From Hirsutella rhossiliensis (Eukaryota > Ascomycota > Sordariomycetes > Hypocreales > Ophiocordycipitaceae), in NCBI RefSeq assembly GCF_020360975.1, contig NW_025408672.1, positions 2,170,001-2,234,000 on the forward strand: DNA of 64,000 bases, written 5' to 3'. Below are positions 45,668 through 56,600 of this stretch, piece by piece; the stretch's first letter is position 1, and every line of letters begins with the position of its first letter. The notes under the pieces are model-generated. The model made no database searches. It saw nothing but the letters and a program-made list of their open reading frames with translations, and had not been told where the DNA came from. Both the position numbers and the translations under genes were made by a program.

Positions 45668-47152
45668 ATGACAGCTCGACAGGACTCTGATGATCTTGCG
45701 TGGGACCGGAGCGATGAGCTCTGGGAGGAGGCAATTAAGCAAGTTCGATCATCCTCAGCGTGTCGCAAAATCGAATCTTTTGCCGAGAAGATATTCGCAA
45801 AACCCGCAACCTTAGTCACTCCATTAATCATTGGCGGCTTTAATGTGCTCTACCCTATACGTATTAAAGGTCTTTCCGCCAATGTTCTTATTCGCTTGCC
45901 CTGCCCTAACCAGGCGGTGTTTCCTGAAGAGAAAACGCTTGCGGAAGCTGCGACCGCTGCATGCATCAGCCAACGCACTCATATCCCGATTCCAGATCAC
46001 TTCAACCACGGCATTGATCCCGACATTGGGCCGTTCATGATTATTCAAGACCTCGGGTCCCGACGAGTCATGGGCCAAGTTCTAGAAGCTTCTCGCGAGG
46101 ATCCTAACGAGACGCCCGTCTTGGAACCCAACATCTCTGAAAGCAAGCTCAAGCGCCTATACGTTGAAATGGCACGGTGTATGCTACAGCTTGTACAAAC
46201 TGCTTTTCCACGCATCGGAAGCCTCGTCGAGACAAGCAACGGATTATACCACGTGATGGAACGGCCTCTCACTCTTAACATGAGCAACATGGTTCAGCTT
46301 TCCAATATTCCAAAATCGATCTTTCCGCCTAAGGGCACCACATATCAGACCGCTGGTGAGTGGTACACGATATTGGCTGAAATGCAAATCGCAACTCTCC
46401 TCTTCCAGCATAACGATATAGTATCGTCGGAAGATGACTGCAGGACTAAATATGTCGCTCGCCAACTATTTCGCAGATTAGCCAAGCAAGGCCGACTATC
46501 GAGTTTTGGATTTGCTGAGGATAAATGGTCAGCCCGCTGCAAGTACGCTCGCGCAACATTGCCGGCGCCAGCCAGTTCGGGCTCTTTCCGTCTATGGTCC
46601 GATGATTTTAGGCCGGCCAATATTCTCGTCGATGAGAACGACCGTATTCTTGGGGCTATCGATTGGGAATATGCATACGTCGGGCCAACACAATTTGTCC
46701 TTGACCCGCCTTGGTGGTTACTACTTGATGTGCCAGAGATGTGGGACGATGGCATTGACAACTGGACCAGTGTCTACGAAAGACGGCTTCAGACCTGGCT
46801 CTCAGCCATAGAAGAGGCAGAGCAAGATATAAACCCCGGCTCTTTAATGCTCGCGGCGTACATGCGAGAGAGCTGGGTGACGGGCCGCTTCTGGCTCAAC
46901 TATGCTGCTAGAAAGAGCTGGGCTTTTGATACCGTCTACTGGAAGTACTTGGACGAGAGGTTCTTTGGTGAGCGGGAAGTTATCCCTATGGAACAACTGT
47001 GGAAGACGAGGGTGCAGCTTTTGAACAGAGAGGAGCTAGCAGCGATGGAGCCGCTGGTGCAAATGAAGATGGAGGAATCAAAAAAACGAGTTTTGATTGA
47101 CTGGGACGCTGCGGAGGCGAGAAAGCGACTATCTTCCTTTCTGTTTAACTAA
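45668..47152 (+). CDS. APH/choline-kinase-like phosphotransferase
   Basis: Intact, intron-less, 494 residues, and the only undamaged gene in the window. The start is the first ATG in the open frame (A at -3); upstream codons lack ATG. It belongs to the aminoglycoside phosphotransferase/choline kinase fold family common in fungi. N-lobe: GGFNVLYPIRI (56-66) and NVLIRLPCP (72-80; Arg where Lys is usual), then the FPEEKTLAEAATA helix (85-97) and GPFMIIQDL hinge (121-129). C-lobe: WSDDFRPANILVD (310-322), with catalytic Asp 313 and metal-binding Asn 318, and AIDWEYAY (330-337), the DFG-equivalent. The His of the Brenner motif is Ser here; fungal members often vary at this place. The natural substrate is unknown; a small molecule is likely, and drug resistance is not implied. 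Cytosolic, no signal peptide. Confidence 0.85.
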   Translation: MTARQDSDDLAWDRSDELWEEAIKQVRSSSACRKIESFAEKIFAKPATLVTPLIIGGFNVLYPIRIKGLSANVLIRLPCPNQAVFPEEKTLAEAATAACISQRTHIPIPDHFNHGIDPDIGPFMIIQDLGSRRVMGQVLEASREDPNETPVLEPNISESKLKRLYVEMARCMLQLVQTAFPRIGSLVETSNGLYHVMERPLTLNMSNMVQLSNIPKSIFPPKGTTYQTAGEWYTILAEMQIATLLFQHNDIVSSEDDCRTKYVARQLFRRLAKQGRLSSFGFAEDKWSARCKYARATLPAPASSGSFRLWSDDFRPANILVDENDRILGAIDWEYAYVGPTQFVLDPPWWLLLDVPEMWDDGIDNWTSVYERRLQTWLSAIEEAEQDINPGSLMLAAYMRESWVTGRFWLNYAARKSWAFDTVYWKYLDERFFGEREVIPMEQLWKTRVQLLNREELAAMEPLVQMKMEESKKRVLIDWDAAEARKRLSSFLFN

Positions 47153-47306
47153 TGTTACCGTACCGCACCAACCTAGCTTCAGTCACCCTAACCTATCAAA
47201 CCTATGACCTTAAATACCGACGAGTCACGAGACTGGGAAGCGATTGCAGATGTCCCAGGCTGTCGGCAGGCACAGTCATCGGCGTGCCGCAGCGAAGAGA
47301 GATTAC

Positions 47307-48017
47307 ATGGAAGACAGGATGGATTGCATTGATGATGAGGACGTGCCAGCACGATAGCGTCATAAAGCTGCGGCCCCGGCTCGTAGGCGGCGCGATCAGG
47401 GTGAGAATCTTTGGCAGCCCCCGAGACCCCAACCACGCCGTGCCCGCAGTCAAAAGAGCAACGGCGACATCATCTCGTCTTCAAATAGTGAAGCAGCCAG
47501 CCTAGCAAGCTACTAGGAATGACCCCTTTCCGATGCGGTGCTTAAGTGCGTCCGAGACAATGGCACGGCAACGTTTCAGCTACAGTTTACATGGGCCACC
47601 TCGTGTAAGGCACACGCTCCCCAACACAAACCAACAAAAATTCCGAAGGTTGACGGTCGCGCACTTGCGATTCCAGAGGAGAGAGCTATGGGAGGAAGCT
47701 TAAAAGAGCCAAGACAACGCGGCATTGATGACGACGCCAACATCTACCAGATGGAATGCTTACTGGCTCGGTGGGGGAAGCGCACTTTCTTCCTTCCATG
47801 GTCTGACGGTACCACAGGGTGGGAGCCAAAGAGGAATATGTTGGACAAGCAGATGCTTCACAAATTTGCGCCTCTGTTAACCAGCAAGCAGGTTTGGCTA
47901 ACTGGCAATCAAAAAGTGGGTCAGTGTGGCTGGTCAAGGCGCAGCGCCGATACCGCAGATTTATGTGTGCATATTCCCCGCGCCTACGTAGCAGGCTCTT
48001 TAACGTATATATCGTAA
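47307..48017 (+). pseudogene. chromodomain protein pseudogene
   Basis: One frame from ATG 47307 to TAA 48017 is coding-like apart from TAG 47355, TAG 47514 and TGA 47520. The last two fall in a phrase that reads ASY*E*PLSDAVLKC, consistent with Gln and Trp codons hit by C-to-T or G-to-A changes. The N-terminal part is acidic then Arg-rich (ARRRRDQGENLWQPP). The C-terminal part (47724-47867) resembles a chromodomain: IYQMECLLARWGKRTFFLPW and GTTGWEPKRNML. It lies 155 bp after the phosphotransferase stop on the same strand. No gypsy pol is nearby in this frame, so it may be a host gene or a domesticated piece. The nonsense changes could be RIP leaking into the island. An intron hiding the stops is possible but not evident. 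Confidence 0.5.
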
Positions 48018-48099
48018 GTAAAGCTATTTATAGTCGTCGGATTGAGCGAGCCCTGCCCGCCCTGGCAGCGGTCTGGCCACGCTGTGAGGTGCGTGTCTC

Positions 48100-48150
48100 T
48101 ATGCGAGTTCGTCCCTATATAAATCTTAACGTGCCTCTTCTTCCTCTTAG
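48100..48150 (+). promoter_or_regulatory. putative core promoter upstream of ATG 48151
   Basis: CCCTATATAAATC (TATA-like, about 48113-48125) followed by a CT-rich run CCTCTTCTTCCTCTTAG ending at the ATG. Typical fungal spacing; no other support. Confidence 0.35.
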
Positions 48151-48520
48151 ATGTCTGCCTCTATCTTATCCCACTGCCTTGCCATGCGCTCCCACTCGGC
48201 CGGCTCGAACGATTCGTGCTCTGCATCTTGCGACGAGAGCTCTTACGAGGGCTCTCGTGAGGGCATCGCGACGATAATTTCCCCTTATATAAGGTCGATT
48301 AGCTAGTATTATAACCCGTTAGGCTTATCGTTAGAGAAAGGCGTATGTATAGCTCGTTGGTATGCTCGTGGCATCGCTATGCCGGGCTCGTAGAGATCGC
48401 CGTGCTATTAAAGGTATCGTAAGCCTCGTATAGAGGCTATCTCGCCCGTGGCGTTAGCGTTGATTGTCGGCGGCGCTATTAACGGCGGCGGCCTTATAGC
48501 TTTAGCACGTTCGAGGCTTT

Positions 48521-48528
48521 CTACGATA
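48521..48528. repeat. 8-bp target duplication CTACGATA
   Basis: CTACGATA precedes element E and is repeated at 51437-51444 after its right end. Confidence 0.85.
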
Positions 48529-48690
48529 GAGTATTGCTATTTGTACACATATATCTCTATTTATATATGCGCCCTATTTTTAAGATACGTACTAACGCTA
48601 GCCCGCCCCGGCTATTTATACCGCGCCCGTATAGCAAGTAGCGGTACCGCCTAAATGCCCGCGCCCGCGCCCGCTTATATATATATACTA
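48529..48690 (+). repeat. left terminal inverted repeat of E
   Basis: Matches the reverse complement of 51280-51436 over about 155 bp (shared blocks: CGCCCTATTTTTAAGATA, ACTAACGCTAGCCCGCCC, GCCCGCGCCCGC). The left copy is less RIPed than the right one. Confidence 0.8.
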
Positions 48691-51279
48691 TATATAAGGC
48701 AAGAAAGGCTATATAACGTATGCCTCTTAATTCGCTTAAATAACGTATTTCCGGGCCTTAAGCTCGAAGTTAAAATAATCGGCCCGTTAATTAATCCGGC
48801 CCCTTTAGCGCTTACGGCTATATAGGCGGCGGCGGCGGCGGTCGCCCCTACTTAATAGCCTCCTACTTAACGAGCCCTCTAACGCCTAATAAAGCCGGCG
48901 GCCCTAACGAAGCCGAAGGCGCGCTCCTCTTACCGCGTCCTTCTCTTAATCCTATTCCCCTTATATTTCCTCGGGCTAACGATCCTTATTATAACGCTAC
49001 GTGAGAACGCGGGCTATAGCTAAGTTCGTCTATCTCGTCTTACCCTCGGTGCCTTCGAATACTCGCGTTAAGCCGCCTCGAGCTAGCCTAACTTAAATTA
49101 GGTAGCTATAATAACCTCGTCGCCGCTATAGCTACCTCGGCTAGCTATAATGCCTTCGCTATAAGGGAGCTTAGTATAGATAGCTTATTATTATATAGGC
49201 GGCTATATATAACCGTAATAACGTTAGGATCGCGGATTTATAATAATAGCTCCTTAAGGTCTTAATAGTAATAATTAGTAAAGAAATTACTAGAAAGGGG
49301 GGGGGGTCTTTACTAATAGCTTCTTAAGCTACTAGTATAAGAGAATATTATGCTTTTTAAGCGTTAACCTAGCTTTAAGGCGTTAAAGGATCGTATATAT
49401 ATAAGGCAGCTTAAATTAGTATTTAAATCGCCCGCTATAAGGCTATAACGGCTATAGCTCTTACGTTAGTAAGGGTATCGTAGCGAGGGTAAGCCTATAT
49501 TACGTAGTAAGTAAGTTAACTACTTTATAGGTAATTTTAATACTAAGATCCCTAAGCTAAGTCTACTTAAGGAAATAACGCCTCTATTATATCTCTTACT
49601 AAGTAGCCTTCTATATATATATTATTTCTTTATTCTTAATTATCTATATAAGGGTATCGTAAAGATATAAGAGGTTAAAGGTGCCTATAACTAAATACGA
49701 CTTTATATCCTTATAAGTAGTCTTAACTAAGCTATTTACCCGCTAACTAAGGTTATAATACTAGCTAATAAGGCAGCTTACCTATTACTTATACTATAGT
49801 ATATATTCGTTTAAGATATAAGTTACGATATAGCCTTACTATATACTAAAGATCTTATTAAGCTTCTCTTATACCTTATAGAAATTCGCCTCTATCTTAT
49901 ACGTAAATAGCGCGCTTCTAAATAAGGAATATACCCTTATAGCTATATTTAACTTCGCTGTCTAAGTCGAGGTTTAAATTAGCCGCCGCGGCGGCGCTTT
50001 ACTTAGCGGCGCCTTATTCGACGGCTTCTTAAGCGAGAATAGCTTTAACCTTTAAAGGGATCTCTATATTAATAGGGTTTTTAAGGCTATTAGGATTTAC
50101 TTTATCTCTCTAGTATAACTAGATTTAAGCTTAAACGTTACTATTAATATAGAATATATAGAGTTATTATTATATAAAAAGGGAAATATAAAGAAGAGCT
50201 TTTTTTAAGGGTAGCTTCTTTATCTATAATAACTATATTAGGCTCTCGTATATTAATCGCCCTACGAAACTTACTAAGAGACTTATAAAGCTATTAATAT
50301 CCCTCCTCTTTCTCTATATTAATAAGGCTAAAGGCAAAGTTTACTAAAGACTTTTAGTTAGTAATCCTAGTAACTTAAAAAAAGAAGAGCTTAAAGCGGT
50401 TCGTCTTATATATATTATTAATACCGAGAACCTTAGGGAAACGTTTCTATATCTTCTAATACTATAGGTAAGTCTATAATATACCTTAAATCTTATTTTT
50501 ATTAGATAGGTCGAATTTAACGTAATAAGGAAGATCGCTAGCTTAAAGATACTATAAGAACGCTTATATTACTATTATACCTCTAAAAGCGGTAAAACGG
50601 ATCTTTTAACGATCGTTATAGATATCTTAGATATAAAAGAATACTATAAAAGGCTCGGCCTTACGTAAAATAGTTAATATCTCTTAAGCTAGCAACGCTT
50701 TATATTAAGAGAGGTTCTACTTAAGAGCTTACTATATTATAGTCCGTCGGCGGTAAATATTATACGCTAAGGGATTAAGAGATAGCCTATAGTTATAGTA
50801 GCTCTTAGTAACTTAAAAAGTCTACTACTAAGCTCCTTCTTCCTTATTATATAAGGCTATTATAATAAGGCGGAAAGGGTAGTTAAGCTTCTAAGTAAAT
50901 AGCTTATATAGCCCTATACTAATAAAAGCCCGCCGTAGGCTACGATCGTATATAAAGAGGACTTAGGTTATAAGGGAGATCCTATTAATATCTTACTTAT
51001 ATAAGCCTAACCGCTTAACGACGGCGGCACCGTTCTTATAAAGGAAGCCCTAGATAAAGTTATACGCCTTATTATAGGTTTCGAAGCTTAGAGATAGCGG
51101 TAAGGGCAGGATAGTATCTCCGCGTTCCTTATTAGTATATAAAGATTTATTATCGCCTTACGGTAGTATAGGTATATTAAAGAGGGAGAGAAGGGGGTCT
51201 ATCGCGGCGGCGGCGATAGCTTTAAATTTAGTATATATATATAGAATATAGGTAGGATCTTATATATATATATAGTATA

Positions 51280-51436
51280 TATATATAGGCGGGCGCGGGC
51301 ATAGGCATTTAAGCGCTACCGCTACCTACTATATAAGCGCGGTATAAATAGGTAGGGCGGGCTAGCGTTAGTATATATCTTAAAAATAGGGCGTTTATAT
51401 AAATAGAGAGATATATATATATAAATAGTAATACTC
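51280..51436 (-). repeat. right terminal inverted repeat of E
   Basis: Reverse complement of the left repeat with CpA/TpG sites converted to TpA. Confidence 0.8.
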
Positions 51437-52949
51437 CTACGATATTATATACTAATAGGTCGCGCTTTATACTATATATTTTCTTAAGGTTAAGGGCGCT
51501 ACTAGACCTGCCTTTACTATATATAACGAGCGGCTTATAGGGGGGTTTAACGATATCTCGTAGTAGCTATATATACTAAAAGGGGTTAAAGTTATTAAGC
51601 TAAAGCGATGCCTTCTCTTTAAGCTACTTAAAGAGAAGATACTAGTATAGTAGGCCTATACTAATAATAAAGGTATAAAGGTAATAGCTTAATAGCTATA
51701 TAAGCTTCTTTATATATAGGTTTATTTAAATTATATAGTATTAATTAGCTATAAGCTTAAGCGCTGAAAAGGAGACTTTCTTATATATAGGTAGGTATAG
51801 GTCTTTAAGAGTAAAGGCTATAATCTTATATATATTATAATAATAGATAGCTTTAATTTTAAAGTCTTAATATACTTAGAAGGTATTAAATTTCTTAAAG
51901 ATAGTAATAAGGTCCCTTATTAATAATTAAAGGAATCGCTTTATTATAGAATTTAAGCTCTTAATAACTAAGGTTATTATATACTTAAAGTAATAACTTT
52001 AATTAATAAAGTAAGTAATAAACCTTTCTTTCTAAGGCTTAAGCTAGGTTTATAAGGTATAACGTATAGTAGTAGGTAGGTGCCCTACTACCTTATATAT
52101 ATAGAGGCGTTAATTAAAGGTAAATATAGTATCTAAGCTAACCAGACCCCCTTAGTTTTAAAGAAATAATATAAAGCTTAGTATGCGTTTAATTTAGCCG
52201 CTTTATATATTTTTTATAGCTTTAAGGAAGTAAGCTTTATACTTAATAAGTATATTCTTACTAATATATTAGTAGTAAAGTAAATAAGTTATATTATTAA
52301 GCTCTTTAAAGCTTATAAGGGCGTTAATAAGGGCTAAATCGCGGTCTATAATAATAACCTATAATAGTTAAATTCCGTCTTTAGTAGCTACTATATATAA
52401 GGCTATAATAGCCGAATAATAATTAGCCTTAGCCTTACTAGGTAAGAAGACTAAAGCTATTAAGAAGGTCTTCTTTATATACGTTATACTATATATATTA
52501 AGGAGCGGTATATTAAAGCGATTAGTTTTATAAGTATACTTAAGCTACTAGATATTATAGAACTAAGAGAGTAGCTTAATACTACTTTTTAGAGTAATAA
52601 AGAGTAAGGAAAGTTAGCTTACTTAATTATACTTATCTTTAATAAAGAAGTTAAATTAATTAAGCTAATCTTAAAGGAATTATAGCGGCGTACGCCCTAT
52701 AAGCTTAGTATCTCGATATTAAGCTATAGTATTATAGACTTACTAAAGTATAATACTTATAAGGTTAAGGTCTTTAAAAGAGTATACCCTAAGTTATACT
52801 ATAATAATACCTAGCTATAAGCTATTATTATATACCTAGACGATATTAAAGGAGTATTTTATAATAACCTCCCCCTTATACTTATAAGGAACGGTGTTCC
52901 TACTATAAATAAAGCAGCTATAATATACTCTCCCGATTATATAAGCTAA

Positions 52950-53600
52950 TAAGTAGTATATTAATTATAGATAAAATCCTATATTATAGAGTAAGAATCG
53001 CTCGTTATTTTATATATTATTATATATTAAACGGGTTGCCGGTTATTATATAATTAGGAATCGTAGAAATAGAGCTAGCTTAGAATACTAGCTAAGACCT
53101 CTTAAGAATACCGGCACGACTAACCTCCTTTAAACACGAATATTAGTAGAACTAAGATACTTCCTAATATACTCGAGGTATTACTAAATTCCTTAGTCTT
53201 AGGGCTATACGGCAGCCTAAATCTAGTCCTAAAAGGTTATTCCGTTTAGCTATAATTATCTATATAAGATAGTATGTCCGCTAGTAGATAGAGAGGGAAT
53301 TATTAACTAAAAACACCTCTTCTATATACTAATATATTACTAATAAATTCTATTAAAAATCCTACCTTATACTCCTTCTTCCCCTCTATTATATAGTCTT
53401 ATATAATTCCTCGATTTCCTAAAATTCCGCTTTTGCTTATATACCTTAAGAGGTTATAAGCCTAGCTTACTCCTTTTAAGCCGGGAAATTAACTTATACC
53501 TTTAAAATTCCTCGTCGAAATATTTAATTAAAATTCCTTTCGAAATTCCCCTCGACTTCTTTTACCTTTATACGCTCTTAAACTACCGTCTAGATTTCTC
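52950..53600. other. AT-rich stretch, probable copia K 5' flank or LTR
   Basis: No coding frame recognised. It should contain the 5' LTR of copia K, but the matching 3' LTR is cut away by gypsy B2, so LTR borders cannot be set. Confidence 0.35.
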
Positions 53601-53639
53601 GATCCCTATAAACGAAATAATACCGAATTTATATAAAAT

Positions 53640-56600
53640 AGGTAGATAGAAAGAATACGAATTTACTAGACTTAAGGGAAATTTAAATTATACCTTATAG
53701 ACTATAAGGATAGAAACTATCCTTATAAAAGAAAAGCTAATTACTGCTCTAGAGTAAGTAAATTATATATAGACTATAGAGGCTTTATTTATAATATTCC
53801 TTTAAGTTAAAGATAGTCCTTTAATATATATTCGGTATCTAAAAAATACTAAAGAAGCGTAGGATGAGCTTAAAAAGCTATATAATCCGTCGAACCTTTT
53901 ATCGAACTATCTGCCTTTTAAGCAGCTCTTTAATCTTAGTCCCTCGGACTCTAATTTAGAGAAATACCTTTATAAGGTAAAGGAAATTTATAAGGATTTA
54001 AAATCCTATAATATAGAAATTCTAGAAGTTATTCTTATAGTATAGATTCTTAATTGCCTTAATAAGGAATTTAGAAGCTATATTATAAATATTATATAGA
54101 GCCTTAAGTATAATTCTACGGCGTTTACCCTTAAATCCCTAATAGCTAGTCTTTTAGATAAAGCTAAAAGAATAGAGGATATAGATAAATCTTCGGAGAA
54201 AGCCTTCTTAATATAAAGGAAGCCTTAGAAATCCTATAGAAATTCTATAGATACTCCTTATTATAAGGAATATAAAATACTAAGGCATTTTATAGTAAAT
54301 TGCTATAAATTATACCTAAATAAGGCTCCTACTTATTAGGTTTTAAATAAAGGAAAAAAGGACGATAGGACTTAAATTTCTAAGAAGAGAAAATCTTCTT
54401 TTTCTTTTCCTTCTTCTTTTAAGAAGAAATCCCCTTCTAGTAGTATTTCTACTACTAATAAAAGAAGGAAGGCTCGAATTATAAAGCTAGAGTCCGATTT
54501 AAACGATAGTAGTAAGGTCTTAAATATAGCTTTATAAGAAAATATAAACCTAGATATCGACCTTATAGACCTTTCTAGGGCTCCGACCCCTATATAAACG
54601 TCTAAGGATTTAGAGGTAATTTTAACCTATATAAATACCCTTATAGTAGAATCTAATAAAGACTCTCTTTTAGGACCTTTAAAAGCCTTAATTCCTAGAA
54701 TAAAGGAATTAGTTTTAAAGGTAAGAGAAGGAGGATTTCCTAGTTATAAGAATAAAAGGATCTTTAATTTTATTTATAATACTAGAGCTACTAAGTATAT
54801 AGTATCGAATAAGAATTTCCTTATTAATTATAAAGAAATTAAGTCTAAAGTTTACTAGGGAAAAGCTTCCTTTATATTAGTAAAAAGAAAGGGGGACTTA
54901 GTATTTAAGTTCTTATATAATCGTAAAAGGTATATCCTTAAAGACTACTTTTATATACCTAAATTAAGGGTAAATATACTATCCTAATCTTATTTTAATA
55001 ATACCTATGCCTTAATAGGAGGAAATAAAGTCCTTTTATTAGATAATAAGGCTAAGGTCCTTACTAAAGGATTTCTTAGAAATAAATTATATTATATTCC
55101 TATAGAACCTTTATTAGAAAGCTAATTAATCCTTATTACGTCTTTAAAGGCAAAGGATATAGACTTTTATACTTAGTACTTACGCCTAGGGTATATAAAT
55201 AGTAGGGCTATTTTAGAAATATAAAAAAGATATAATAAGGATATAAAAATGCCTTTAAAAGGGGAAAATAAAATAAGATAATACGAAATATATATTAAAG
55301 CTAAAGCAATAAATAAGGTTAATAAATAACCTTCGTATAAGTCTTATACCTATTTAGAAAAAATAGTATTAGATATTTAAGGGCTAATTAAAGTGCCTAC
55401 TTATAATATATATTATTATTATATTTCTTTCCTATATATAGGAACCTAATATCTAGAAATATACCTTCTTCGAAAATAGGGGGAAGCTCTAGATAGGTTC
55501 CTAGAATTTAAAAATAAGGTAGAAAATAACCCTAAAAATACTAGGATTAGAGAAGCATTTTCTAATAATACTAAAGAATTTATATATAAAATAAAGCTTT
55601 ATTATAAAAAAGAAGGAATTACCTTAAATTCTAGTCCTCTTAGGACGCCGGAATCTAATAGTAGAATAAAAAGAATAAATTATACTATATTAGAAAAAGT
55701 ATAAGGTCTTTATTTACTACTAGGTTTCCTAAATATCTATAGGGAGAAGCTGTTTTAATAGCTACCTATTTATATAATAGATTACTATATTCTACGATAG
55801 GATTTAAAAGTCTTATAGAAAAGAGGGATAATATAATACTACCTTTTAAGACTATAAATAAAATTAAGACCCTCGGAAGCCTTATATATTATAAGAATAA
55901 AGACCTTAAAAGTAAGCTAGATAATAGAGCTTTTAAGGGAATAATAGTAAGCTATTTAGAAAATATATATAAAATCTAGGATTTTACTAAGAGAAAGATT
56001 ACTATCTTTAAAGATATTACTATACTAGAAAATCAATTTATAAGAAATCTAAAAATTTCTAGTAGTAATAATACCTTTGATTTTAATTCTATTCTAAATA
56101 AAGATAAGCTAGAAAGCTATATCCCTATAGAGGAAGCTACTAAAGAACCTAGAGATAAAGGTCCCTTGCCCTTTATAGAAGAAGAGTCTCTAAATAACGA
56201 TCCTATTCCTACTACTAGTAAAATAGTAGTAGAACTACCTAAGAAGCTAGAAGGGTTTAATTCTAACTATATTAAATACCCTAACGTTAATTTATTTCTA
56301 AACTATAATTTTATAGAGTTAATTCTAGCTAGTATAGAAAATTGGGATCTAAAAATTCTAAAGACCTATAAATAGGCAATAAATAGCCCTAAAGTAGTAT
56401 TTTAGAAAGATAGTATAATTAAAGAAATTATCTAGCTAATTAAATATAAAACTTAAGAATTTTCCTACCTCTTTAAGGATAGGGAGGCTATAGGAGGCCG
56501 CTAGGTCTATACTATTAAGAAGGATAGTTAAAATAATATAATAAAATATAAAGCCCGTTTCGTAATATAGGGATTTAAGTAGATCTATAGCTTAGATTTC

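Larger units (their letters stand above)
48529..51436 (+). mobile_element. 2.9-kb TIR element E (MULE-related)
   Basis: Inverted ends of about 155 bp: GAGTATTGCTATTTG... (48529-48690) and ...TAAATAGTAATACTC (51280-51436), with an exact 8-bp duplication. The outermost bases and an inner CTATTT repeat resemble the termini of MULE D and E2, so it is assigned to that superfamily. The interior has a GC-rich 5' part, a G-run at about 49300, and on the + strand from about 50000 to 51220 a coding-like frame with few stops: AFFKGSFFIYNNYIRLSY, LKKEELKAVRLIY, RQVEFNVIRKIASLK, KSGKTDLLTIVIDIL, RGGGDSFKF. This is not a transposase I recognise. Long TIRs and 8-9-bp duplications are usual for MULEs. Confidence 0.7.
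48151..52949 (+). pseudogene. unrecognised RIPed frame split by element E
   Basis: ATG 48151 opens a Ser-rich frame (MSASILSHCLAMRSHSAGSN) that becomes RIPed within about 140 bp: TAG/TAA at former Gln sites from 48301. It is interrupted at 48529 by element E and a coding-like frame resumes after 51444, for example FLKVKGATRPAF (about 51490), KLKRCLLFKLLKEKIL (about 51600), LRLKLGLQG (about 52040), NTTFQSNKEQGKLAYLI (about 52580) and TYKVKVFKRVYPKLYYNN (about 52760), ending TAA 52947-52949. The frame across the junction is not continuous, so the two halves may not be one gene. I know no matching family. Being RIPed implies it was repetitive, perhaps an unknown transposon protein. Confidence 0.35.

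Noticed and set aside
56166..56375. Independent small gene
   Set aside because: It lies in the integrase-to-reverse-transcriptase linker of copia K and reads in the same direction; it is a stop-free stretch of the degraded polyprotein.
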